This document shows, piece by piece, positions 1 to 8,458 of a stretch of DNA of 30,058 nt. This DNA is from Bacteroidales bacterium (GTDB lineage: Bacteria; Bacteroidota; Bacteroidia; Bacteroidales; Muribaculaceae), in NCBI GenBank assembly GCA_004552395.1, contig SFOK01000009.1, positions 1 through 30,058 of the forward strand, written 5' to 3'. How positions within the stretch are numbered: the first letter of the stretch is position 1; each line of letters opens with the position of its first letter. The translations under genes and the position numbers were made by a program. The notes under the pieces are model-generated. The model had not been told where the DNA came from. It did no database searches and was given only the letters and a program-made list of their open reading frames with translations.

Positions 1-622
1 CGTTGTAGACACGGGCGATTTCGGTGAGCACCATCTTGTCGTTGTTCAGGATGGTGTAGGTGTTCAGATTGCGTGCCAATACTGACATAGCGTTGGGCAC
101 ATTGCGCACCGAGAGGTTGATGTTCACATCTGTCTCGGGGAGGACGAGAAGCACTTTCTTGTCGTCGACCTTGAGATTGCGGGCCATCTCCATGTAGTTC
201 TTGGTGCGGGGAGCTTCCCAAGTGAAGTTCTCCACTACGATGATACCGTCGTTCTGTGCCTTGGAGGTGAGGGCGAGCTTGCGGGCAAGCTGCTTCACTT
301 TCTTGTTGAGTTTGAAGCGATAGTCGCGGGGCTTGGGACCGAACACGCGGGCTCCGCCGTGGAGCAGCGGGCTGTTGATATCGCCGCGACGTGCGCCGCC
401 GCCGCCTTTCTGGCGACCGAGCTTGCGGGTTGAACCGCTGATCTCGCTGCGCTCTTTGGACTTGTGAGTGCCCTGACGCTGGTTGGCCAGGTACTGTTTC
501 ACGTCGAGATAAACGGTGTGCTCGGGATTACCCTCTTTATTCTCGATGCCGAAAACGCTGTCATTGAGGACGATCTTTCGTCCGGTATCTTCTCCTTTGA
601 GGTTTAAAACTGCTACTTCCAT
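1..622 (-). CDS. rplD: Large-subunit ribosomal protein L4 (uL4), 3' end cut by window edge
   Basis: I translated this frame by hand because it has no stop codon inside the window. It gives 207 complete codons beginning MEVAVLNLKGEDTGRK and containing the L4 signature GTHKSKERSEISGSTRK followed by GGGGARRGD. L4 binds 23S rRNA and its loop lines the peptide exit tunnel; in some bacteria it also represses the S10 operon. Bacteroides L4 is about 208 residues, so only the last residue or so and the stop are missing. The ATG shares one base with the rplC stop codon (TAATG, 620-624), which indicates translational coupling. No defect is visible in the tunnel-loop region. Confidence 0.96.
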   Translation of the reverse strand, partial: MEVAVLNLKGEDTGRKIVLNDSVFGIENKEGNPEHTVYLDVKQYLANQRQGTHKSKERSEISGSTRKLGRQKGGGGARRGDINSPLLHGGARVFGPKPRDYRFKLNKKVKQLARKLALTSKAQNDGIIVVENFTWEAPRTKNYMEMARNLKVDDKKVLLVLPETDVNINLSVRNVPNAMSVLARNLNTYTILNNDKMVLTEIARVYN

Positions 623-1236
623 TACTTCTCGACTAATACTATTGAACCTTTACATCCGGGAATTGAACCCTTTACCATAAGAAGATTGTGCTCGGGGAGA
701 ACCTTGATTACCTGAAGATTCTGCACTGTCACACGCTCATTACCCATCTGGCCGGCCATGCGCATACCCTTGAACACTTTTGCGGGATACGAGCAGGCGC
801 CGATGGCACCGGGTGCACGCAGACGGTTGTGCTGACCGTGTGTGGTCTGACCCACACCGCCGAAGCCGTGGCGCTTTACTACGCCCTGATAGCCGTGACC
901 CTTCGATGTGCCTGCCACATCTACAAAACCGCCCTCCTCGAAGAGGTCTACGGTAAGGGTCTCGCCCGGCTTGTGCTCACCGTCGAATTTGAACTCGGCC
1001 AAGTGTCGCATGGGTGTCACTCCTGCTTTCTTGAAATGGCCCTGCTCAGGCTTGGTGGTGTGCTTCTCTTTCTTCTCCTGGAAGCCTACCTGCACTGCTG
1101 CATAGCCGTCTTTCTCTACAGTTTTGATCTGAGTAACAACACAAGGACCTACTTCGATAACAGTGCACGGCACGTTCTTGCCGTCGGCACTGAACACGGA
1201 TGTCATTCCGATTTTCTTTCCTAATAATCCTGGCAT
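622..1236 (-). CDS. rplC: Large-subunit ribosomal protein L3 (uL3)
   Basis: The 204-residue product starts MPGLLGKKIGMTSVF, the usual L3 opening, and contains the conserved stretch SKGHGYQGVVKRHGFGG near residues 110-127 and the GACSYPAKVFKGMRMAGQMG region that reaches toward the peptidyl transferase centre. L3 is an early-assembly protein of the 50S subunit. Length is normal for Bacteroidetes. It lies 117 bases downstream of rpsJ and overlaps the rplD start by one base. The ATG at 1234-1236 is preceded by an A/T-rich stretch rather than a strong Shine-Dalgarno site, as is usual in this phylum. Confidence 0.98.
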   Translation of the reverse strand: MPGLLGKKIGMTSVFSADGKNVPCTVIEVGPCVVTQIKTVEKDGYAAVQVGFQEKKEKHTTKPEQGHFKKAGVTPMRHLAEFKFDGEHKPGETLTVDLFEEGGFVDVAGTSKGHGYQGVVKRHGFGGVGQTTHGQHNRLRAPGAIGACSYPAKVFKGMRMAGQMGNERVTVQNLQVIKVLPEHNLLMVKGSIPGCKGSIVLVEK

Positions 1237-1353
1237 TTCTTACTTGATTTATAAAAAATTGATTGTTTTGTTGTGAGTTGGTTTCTTTTTCGGCCCTCTT
1301 TCACCGCTGCTCCGCGCCCTGCGGACGCCGGCCGGGCGAACCGGGCCTTGAGC

Positions 1354-1659
1354 TTACACCTTGATGCTTACGTCAACACCGCTGGGGAGCTCGAGCTTCA
1401 TCAGAGCGTCGACGGTCTTGGCTGTGGAGCTGTAGATGTCGATAAGACGCTGGAACGATGAGAGCTGGAACTGCTCGCGGCTCTTCTTGTTCACGAAGGT
1501 GGAGCGGTTCACTGTGAAGATGCGCTTGTGAGTGGGCAGAGGTATCGGGCCGCTCACTACTGCGCCTGTGGCCTTCACTGTCTTCACGATCTTCTCCGAT
1601 GATTTGTCCACCAGATTGTGATCGTAAGATTTCAGTTTGATTCTAATTTTTTGACTCAT
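1354..1659 (-). CDS. rpsJ: Small-subunit ribosomal protein S10 (uS10)
   Basis: The 101-residue product starts MSQKIRIKLKSYDHNLVD and carries the S10 motif GPIPLPTHKRIFTVNRS near residues 37-53. S10 belongs to the 30S head and, as NusE, also partners NusB in antitermination; a nusB gene lies at 8459-9862 in this same window. It is the first gene of the S10 block, which here follows fusA directly with no tuf gene between them, the arrangement usual in Bacteroidetes. A 118-base GC-rich spacer separates it from fusA. Confidence 0.98.
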   Translation of the reverse strand: MSQKIRIKLKSYDHNLVDKSSEKIVKTVKATGAVVSGPIPLPTHKRIFTVNRSTFVNKKSREQFQLSSFQRLIDIYSSTAKTVDALMKLELPSGVDVSIKV

Positions 1660-1777
1660 ATTATAGTTTGATTTATTTTTCTTCCTGTTGCGGCGGGTCT
1701 CCCTGCGGGATGCCCGGCGCCTCTATGAGAGCGCCCCGGCGGGAGGTCTGGCCGACCCCCTGCCCGGGCTTTTCTTA
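1660..1777 (-). other. GC-rich fusA-rpsJ spacer with hairpin
   Basis: This spacer inside the ribosomal operon holds an imperfect hairpin at 1716-1735: GGCG and CTCT pair with AGAG and CGCC around an ATG loop, with one bulged C. No T-run follows it on the minus strand, so it does not look like a simple terminator. It may be an RNA-processing or stability element. No Bacteroidetes-type promoter for rpsJ was seen here. Confidence 0.35.
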
Positions 1778-3898
<2,121 letters not shown>

Positions 3899-3926
3899 TT
3901 GATAATTAAAGAGTCAAAAAAAATGA

Positions 3927-4403
3927 TTAGAACCTGAAGTGGGCGAATGCACGGTTAGCCTCGGCCATGCGGTGCATATCTTCTTTGCGCTTGAAGGCGC
4001 CGCCCTGCTCGTTGAAGGCGTCTACAATCTCGGCTGCGAGTTTGTCAGCCATGGTCTTGCCGCCGCGTTTGCGAGCGTAATTGATAAGGTTTTTCATTGA
4101 TATAGACTCTTTACGGTCTGCACGGATTTCGGTAGGCACCTGGAAAGTGGCACCGCCGATACGGCGTGACTTCACCTCTACCTGAGGGGTCACATTCTCG
4201 AGGGCCTTTGCCCATATCTCGAGGGCCGACTGCTCCTCGTTGGGAAGCTTGGCCTTTACATTTTCGAGGGCTGAATAGAAGATTGTGTAAGCTGTGCTCT
4301 TCTTGCCATCATACATGAGATGATTCACGAACTTGGTGACGCGCACCTCGTGGAAGACGGGATCCGGAAGGATCACTCTTTTTTTAGGTTTAGCTTTTCT
4401 CAT
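3927..4403 (-). CDS. rpsG: Small-subunit ribosomal protein S7 (uS7)
   Basis: The 158-residue product starts MRKAKPKKRVILPDP and has the S7 hallmarks KFVNHLMYDGKKSTAY and the C-terminal KEDMHRMAEANRAFAHFRF. S7 nucleates assembly of the 30S head by binding the 3' major domain of 16S rRNA. In enterobacteria it also represses the str operon by binding the rpsL-rpsG spacer; here that spacer is 295 bases and structured (see the separate entry), but whether the same control operates is unknown. The ATG at 4401-4403 sits just after an A/T-rich stretch. Confidence 0.98.
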   Translation of the reverse strand: MRKAKPKKRVILPDPVFHEVRVTKFVNHLMYDGKKSTAYTIFYSALENVKAKLPNEEQSALEIWAKALENVTPQVEVKSRRIGGATFQVPTEIRADRKESISMKNLINYARKRGGKTMADKLAAEIVDAFNEQGGAFKRKEDMHRMAEANRAFAHFRF

Positions 4404-4698
4404 TTCAATAGAGATTCGTTTTGTTATTGGCTGTTATTCGGAGGTCTCGGCGCCTGCTCTCTTTAGCGGCCTTTCGCGGCTGCTTACTGCCCTGCCCCGC
4501 CCGGGGCGCCGGGTTGCGGCTTGCGCTCTGAAAGAAACCCCGCGGCTTCAACGCTGCGTCTCTACGCGCGTTTACTCAACCTGATAGCCATCCAATAAAT
4601 CAAAAACTGAGTTAGAAAATTTGTGTGATTTAATGAAAGGGCGCCGCCGGCTCTCGGAGAGCCTCTGTGCGCCTTCGCGTCAGGACGCGGAAGTATGT
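4404..4698 (-). other. Long structured rpsL-rpsG spacer
   Basis: This is 295 bases with no gene. Just after the rpsL stop lies a GCGT/ACGC hairpin (about 4676-4690). Next comes a two-tier hairpin at 4640-4673, with inner stem GGCTCT/AGAGCC around CGG and outer GGCGC/GCGCC. On the minus strand the second hairpin is followed by TTTCATTAAAT, so it could act as a partial terminator or attenuator behind rpsL. The middle (about 4440-4575) is very GC-rich. I saw no TAnnTTTG promoter for rpsG. Confidence 0.5.
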
Positions 4699-5082
4699 TT
4701 ACTTCTTTGCTGCTTTCGGACGTTTTGCTCCATATTTCGAGCGACGCTGTGTACGGCCGTTCACACCGGCTGTATCCAGACTGCCGCGCACGATATGATA
4801 GCGCACACCGGGAAGATCCTTCACACGGCCGCCGCGCACCATCACGATGGAGTGCTCCTGAAGATTGTGGCCCTCACCCGGGATGTAGGAGTTCACCTCC
4901 TTGCCGTTGGTCAGACGCACACGGGCCACCTTACGCATGGCCGAGTTAGGTTTCTTAGGAGTGGTGGTGTAGACTCTCACGCAGACACCGCGACGCTGGG
5001 GGCAGCTGTCGAGCGCGGGAGATTTGCTCTTGTCCTGCAAAGCAACACGTCCTTTTCTTACTAATTGTTGGATTGTTGGCAT
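4699..5082 (-). CDS. rpsL: Small-subunit ribosomal protein S12 (uS12)
   Basis: The 127-residue protein is the decoding-centre protein and the first gene of the str operon. It has the PNSAMRKVARVRLTNG core and GRVKDLPGVRYH. The lysines in TTTPKKPNS and GRVKDLPG, whose changes give streptomycin resistance in other bacteria, are both present as in the sensitive form. The C-terminus ends RSKYGAKRPKAAKK. The ATG at 5080-5082 is preceded by A/T-rich sequence and by a leader of about 220 bases starting from the promoter at 5311-5342. Confidence 0.98.
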   Translation of the reverse strand: MPTIQQLVRKGRVALQDKSKSPALDSCPQRRGVCVRVYTTTPKKPNSAMRKVARVRLTNGKEVNSYIPGEGHNLQEHSIVMVRGGRVKDLPGVRYHIVRGSLDTAGVNGRTQRRSKYGAKRPKAAKK

Positions 5083-5310
5083 TTCTAAACTTTACTTTAT
5101 TTAAATAATTCTTTGTTCGTTTTCTCTTTTTGCCTCCGAATCGAGGCCTTGCGCCTCCGAATCGAAGCCCTTGCGCCCTGAACCGACGGCCGAAACTGCC
5201 CCTCAGAGCCGCCTCAAAGAGATGTCCGCACACATAAACCGCGCAACCAACCCTCTGACAATCAGAAGATTAATCACGATTTGCCTGTCGAACTCCTTTC
5301 AAAGGCGATG
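5083..5310 (-). promoter_or_regulatory. Long 5' leader of the str-S10 operon
   Basis: The predicted transcript begins near 5305, so rpsL would have a leader of roughly 220 bases. It contains a tandem direct repeat with a 21-22 base period at about 5132-5190 (copies start at 5132, 5153 and 5175, the last degenerate; core GCCTCCGAATCGA). No known riboswitch or leader peptide was recognised. Leaders of ribosomal operons often bind an autoregulatory ribosomal protein, but nothing seen here proves that. Confidence 0.4.
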
Positions 5311-5342
5311 CAAAGTTACTAAGAAACAAGCGATTATGCAAA
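5311..5342 (-). promoter_or_regulatory. Bacteroidetes-type promoter of rpsL operon
   Basis: On the minus strand TTTG (5339-5342) is followed after exactly 20 bases by TAACTTTG (5311-5318), matching the known Bacteroidetes sigma-ABfr consensus TTTG-N19-21-TAnnTTTG. It points at rpsL and predicts a start near 5305. Confidence 0.82.
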
Positions 5343-5593
5343 CATTTCCCTAAGAAAATTTTCTACCCCCCGCTTGAAATCCCGCTTGAAATCCCGCTTC
5401 CAATCCCGCGCTCCAACCCCTCGCTTCCGAGCCACACCTGTCCAATCCCAATTCCCCCCTATCCTCCCTATCCTCTTCGATTCACCCAATTCACTCCAAT
5501 CCACCCAATTTCCTCCTATCCCCCCTATCCGCAAGAAAGGCCGCGCAAGCCAATCGGCAGCGCAGCCCTCCAAATAAGTCAAGTCGAAAAAAA
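5343..5593. repeat. Intergenic minisatellite region between DUF5606 gene and rpsL promoter
   Basis: There is no gene here. Positions 5369-5416 hold four 12-base units of CCCGCTTGAAAT, the first two identical and the last two degenerate. Positions about 5440-5530 hold a second, looser repeat built from blocks such as ATTCACCCA and CCTATCC, giving one strand rich in C and the other in G-runs. Open frames reading through it translate to low-complexity protein and are not credible genes. Confidence 0.75.
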
Positions 5594-6049
5594 TTACTCG
5601 GCCTCCTTCTCGTCCTCCTCCTGTGTATCGACGGCATATTCGGCTGCCTCCTCGGCCACGGAAGCGGCGAAGGTGGTGTAGCCGGCACCGATCAGCAGGT
5701 TATACCAGGAGAAGAGCTTCTTGATGTCGGAAGTGTAGACGCGATCGCGGTCGAAATCGGGAAGTATCTCGCCGAAATAGTCGCGGAGCTTACCCTCGGC
5801 ATCGAGCTTCTTATAGTCCACAGGCTTGGTGTCGGTCTTCTCGCGCACCAGCTCGAACACATCGCTGAGGGGCACCTCGCCCTTGTCGGTATAGATAGCC
5901 ACATCGCCAAGCGATATTATCTTGTCGCGGCCGTGGGCGGGCATACGTTTGCCGGAGGCGATATCCTCCACCACGAGCATATTCTTTCCGTTGGAAACGA
6001 TCTTGAAGAGTCCGGGCTTACCGGTGATTGAAAGTACTTCTTTTAACAT
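5594..6049 (-). CDS. DUF5606 domain protein, function unknown
   Basis: The 151-residue soluble protein starts MLKEVLSITGKPGLFKIVS and matches my recollection of the DUF5606 family restricted to Bacteroidetes. An N-terminal beta-rich part (residues 1-60, with GKNMLVVEDIASGKR) is followed by a helical part and an acidic C-terminal tail (EEAAEYAVDTQEEDEKEAE). It has no signal peptide or membrane segment, so it is probably cytoplasmic. It is the last gene after nusB, yajC, ybbR-like and coaE, 92 bases behind coaE, and probably shares their transcript. No reaction can be assigned from the sequence. Confidence 0.85.
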   Translation of the reverse strand: MLKEVLSITGKPGLFKIVSNGKNMLVVEDIASGKRMPAHGRDKIISLGDVAIYTDKGEVPLSDVFELVREKTDTKPVDYKKLDAEGKLRDYFGEILPDFDRDRVYTSDIKKLFSWYNLLIGAGYTTFAASVAEEAAEYAVDTQEEDEKEAE

Positions 6050-6141
6050 TATGATGTTCTGTTTTTATGTTTTTCTTATGTGTGTTTCAGCCGTCTGGAC
6101 GAAGCTCCTGATTTTGCCGGAAGGTCCTTTGCATTTCCCGC

Positions 6142-6741
6142 TCAGAGGGCGGCTTCGAGGCGGCGGAGAGCAGCGTCAACGGCCTCGAGCAGCGGGTGGA
6201 GGCCGTCGTTGGGTATCACGGTCACTTTCGCGGCGGGTAGAGCGGCGAACTCGCCGTCCTGAGCTCTCATGCGCCGTTCTATGCGCGCGGCGTCCATCTC
6301 CGGGTTACGCTGCATGACGCGCTGCATACGCATCGGCTCGGGAGCTGTCACAAGCCAAATGGCGTCCGTAATCTCATCGAGATGCGAAGTGACGAGGATA
6401 GCCGACTCCACGAAGAGGAGCCGGTCGGCGCAGCTGCGGGCGAGCGCCTCGATGTCGCGCCGCACTGCGGCGTGCACCACACGGTTCACATTGCGGCGCC
6501 TTGCCTCGTCGCTGAATATCACCTCGGCGAGCACGCGGCGGTCCAGAGTCCCGGAGCTGTAAAGATCGCGGCCGGCGGCGGAGCAGACAGCCTCGCGGAG
6601 CGCCGGGTCGCTCTCCATGAGCTCCTTGGCGCACGAGTCGCAGTCGTAGACCGTGTAACCGCGCAGGGCGAGCACACGGCTCACCACACTCTTGCCGGCG
6701 CCTATTCCGCCGGTTATGCCTGTCAGCAGCGTCTCTCTCAT
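6142..6741 (-). CDS. coaE: Dephospho-CoA kinase
   Basis: The 199-residue enzyme makes the last step of coenzyme A synthesis, phosphorylating the 3'-hydroxyl of dephospho-CoA with ATP. The P-loop GGIGAGKS lies at residues 11-18. The family's D-x-D-type site follows in VYDCDSCAKELM, and RMQRVMQRNPEM provides the lid arginines. Length is normal for the family. It begins 60 bases after the ybbR-like gene on the same strand, an order that I recall as conserved in Bacteroidales. Confidence 0.95.
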   Translation of the reverse strand: MRETLLTGITGGIGAGKSVVSRVLALRGYTVYDCDSCAKELMESDPALREAVCSAAGRDLYSSGTLDRRVLAEVIFSDEARRRNVNRVVHAAVRRDIEALARSCADRLLFVESAILVTSHLDEITDAIWLVTAPEPMRMQRVMQRNPEMDAARIERRMRAQDGEFAALPAAKVTVIPNDGLHPLLEAVDAALRRLEAAL

Positions 6742-6801
6742 CAGTTCATCGGCTTACGCCCGGTCGGCAGGGGATGCCCGGCAAAAGCGGCGCGGAAACG
6801 G

Positions 6802-7782
6802 TCAGCGCGTGAGCACCGAGTATTCCACACTGTCGGTGAGCAGGTTGGCGCTCACCACATTGTCGGGAATGGTCTGCAACCTCACCGGGATATAATTGCT
6901 CACATAGCGGGCCACGTCGTTATAATCGGCCACCACCACAAAGTTGCGCGCATCCACATCGCGGGCGCTTATCGGTGCCAGATAAGCGACCTCCACCTTG
7001 CGCGGATAGACCATCAGCGAACGGCCACGGGGCAGGTTCTCTATCTTGACATCGACCATCGCCTTGCGGTTCTCGAGCGGCTCCACGGGTATGTTCACCG
7101 TCACTGTGGGCGGCTCTATGCGGCAGCCGGGTATCGACCGCAGATTTACCTCGACCTTGAGCGGGTCTTCCACATCGCGACGAACTATCGGCACAGTGTA
7201 GACGCACTGCAGCGTATCGATCACCGACGACCGGGAGTAGACCTTAACAGTGGCCGGCGATATCATGAACTTGGGCCCCACGACCTTGCCAATGGCCGGC
7301 GAGACGTCGGCCACGACACGTATCGGCACCTCGCGCGCCGGCGATGTGGTGTAAGGCAGGCACACGGAGTCGGGGTCGGTGGCGAGTACCGTCACTGAAT
7401 TGCCGAACAGATTGTGGAGGAACTGCTGCAGCGACGTGCGCGAGATACGCAGCATGCCGTTGGAGGCGTAGGTGCGGAAATCTATGCGCACCACGGGCCG
7501 CGACATGAAAAAGCGGCGCACGAGCATGGTGCCTTTGTCGCGCACATTGACGCGGATAGCCGCGGGCGGGTCGGTGATGAACGTGACGCTGTCGGGGACA
7601 TGCTCTATCTCGATTCCGACCTCGTACTCATTCATCATCTCGTCATCGAGAGCTATGATGAACCAAAACACGGCCGCCACCACCAGAAAGGGGATAAACA
7701 GCCAGAAGTCGTGAAAACGCTTCGACGAGACGATGCGCCCCCACAGTCCTTTCTTCTCAGTATTATCTCCTTTATCTTCCAT
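6802..7782 (-). CDS. YbbR-like domain protein, membrane anchored
   Basis: I place the start at the ATG at 7780-7782; the codon before it (TTG) would add only one residue. The 326-residue product has a short basic N-terminus, one transmembrane segment at about residues 28-46 (FWLFIPFLVVAAVFWFIIA) and then a long extracytoplasmic beta-rich region that resembles tandem YbbR repeats. In Firmicutes YbbR (CdaR) regulates the diadenylate cyclase CdaA. Here no cyclase gene is adjacent, so that role is not implied. It lies between yajC and coaE. Confidence 0.85.
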   Translation of the reverse strand: MEDKGDNTEKKGLWGRIVSSKRFHDFWLFIPFLVVAAVFWFIIALDDEMMNEYEVGIEIEHVPDSVTFITDPPAAIRVNVRDKGTMLVRRFFMSRPVVRIDFRTYASNGMLRISRTSLQQFLHNLFGNSVTVLATDPDSVCLPYTTSPAREVPIRVVADVSPAIGKVVGPKFMISPATVKVYSRSSVIDTLQCVYTVPIVRRDVEDPLKVEVNLRSIPGCRIEPPTVTVNIPVEPLENRKAMVDVKIENLPRGRSLMVYPRKVEVAYLAPISARDVDARNFVVVADYNDVARYVSNYIPVRLQTIPDNVVSANLLTDSVEYSVLTR

Positions 7783-7802
7783 CAATATACGGGAATCGGG
7801 AA

Positions 7803-7886
7803 GGCGCCCTTAAGGACTCCTCCCCCTATTATTCTTGCATCCCCGCGCCCGTTTATAAGGACGCAGCGTCCGTCCTTAAAGGCGGC
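7803..7886. repeat. Inverted repeat with nested hairpin in yajC-ybbR spacer
   Basis: A 15-base imperfect inverted repeat (GGCGCCCTTAAGGAC at 7803-7817 against GTCCTTAAAGGCGGC at 7872-7886) encloses a perfect 8-bp hairpin TAAGGACG/CGTCCTTA at 7856-7863 and 7871-7878. The two structures overlap and are alternatives. There is no T-run on the minus strand. Confidence 0.6.
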
Positions 7887-7909
7887 GAATAAATCGCGTA
7901 CCGGCGCTG

Positions 7910-8242
7910 TTATTTCTTGGCGTCCTTCTTGGTGTCGGTGGTCTCGACCACAGGATAAACCGAGCTCTTCTCGATCTTGATCACAGTGTTGGGAGCTATC
8001 TCCACCATGAAGGTAGTGTCGCGCACCTCCACGATACGGCCATAGATACCGCCGGCGCTCACAACTTTCGAGCCTTTCTCGAGGCTGTTGCGGGCTTTCT
8101 CTATCTCTTTCTTCTTCTTGTTCTGCGGACGGATCATGAAGAAATAGAAGATGGCGATCATGGCCACAATCATGATGAGGCCGGAGTAACCGCCGGCAGC
8201 CTGCTGCTGCTCTGCGGCGAGAATTGTCAGAAGTGTATTCAT
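7910..8242 (-). CDS. yajC: Preprotein translocase subunit YajC
   Basis: The 110-residue protein has one transmembrane segment (about residues 19-38, ending IFYFFMIRPQNKKKKE), the family hallmark RPQ, and a cytoplasmic beta domain with GSKVVSAGGIYGRIVEV. YajC associates with SecDF and SecYEG and helps protein export. It follows nusB after a spacer of about 216 bases filled with a large inverted repeat. It has a normal length and an ATG start at 8240-8242. Confidence 0.95.
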   Translation of the reverse strand: MNTLLTILAAEQQQAAGGYSGLIMIVAMIAIFYFFMIRPQNKKKKEIEKARNSLEKGSKVVSAGGIYGRIVEVRDTTFMVEIAPNTVIKIEKSSVYPVVETTDTKKDAKK

Positions 8243-8276
8243 AAGTAATTCTCAGAAATTAGTTAATTTTAAACGT

Positions 8277-8425
8277 AAGTCAAATAACTGCTTATGAAAT
8301 TTTGAAGCCTTTTGAGTGATTTTTTCGATTTCGTTCAGTCTTAGAACACGCTAAACTCCTTCACTCAATCAAAAAAATCATCTCAAAATTCAATCAAAAT
8401 TTTTATAAGCTAATTTCTTCGACTT
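8277..8425. repeat. Large imperfect inverted repeat (MITE-like or cruciform)
   Basis: The left arm starts AAGTCAAATAACTGCTTAT at 8277. It pairs with a right arm ending near 8425 whose reverse complement begins AAGTCGAAGAAATTAGCTTAT. Both continue into an ATTTTGA and TGATTTTTT stretch, giving imperfect arms of about 60 bases around a loop of about 20 bases. A further related half-copy (about 8244-8273) lies outside the left arm. The region is strikingly A/T-rich compared with its surroundings and carries no open frame. Confidence 0.7.
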
Positions 8426-8458
8426 ACTTATATGAATTGATGTTTATTTTTCAGTTGA

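Noticed and set aside
688..1224. Plus-strand open frame opposite rplC
   Set aside because: Antisense shadow of ribosomal protein L3, whose sequence is fully conserved.
6382..7398. 338-codon plus-strand open frame across coaE and the YbbR-like gene
   Set aside because: It spans two well-supported genes on the other strand; its product is low-quality His/Arg/Ala-rich sequence.
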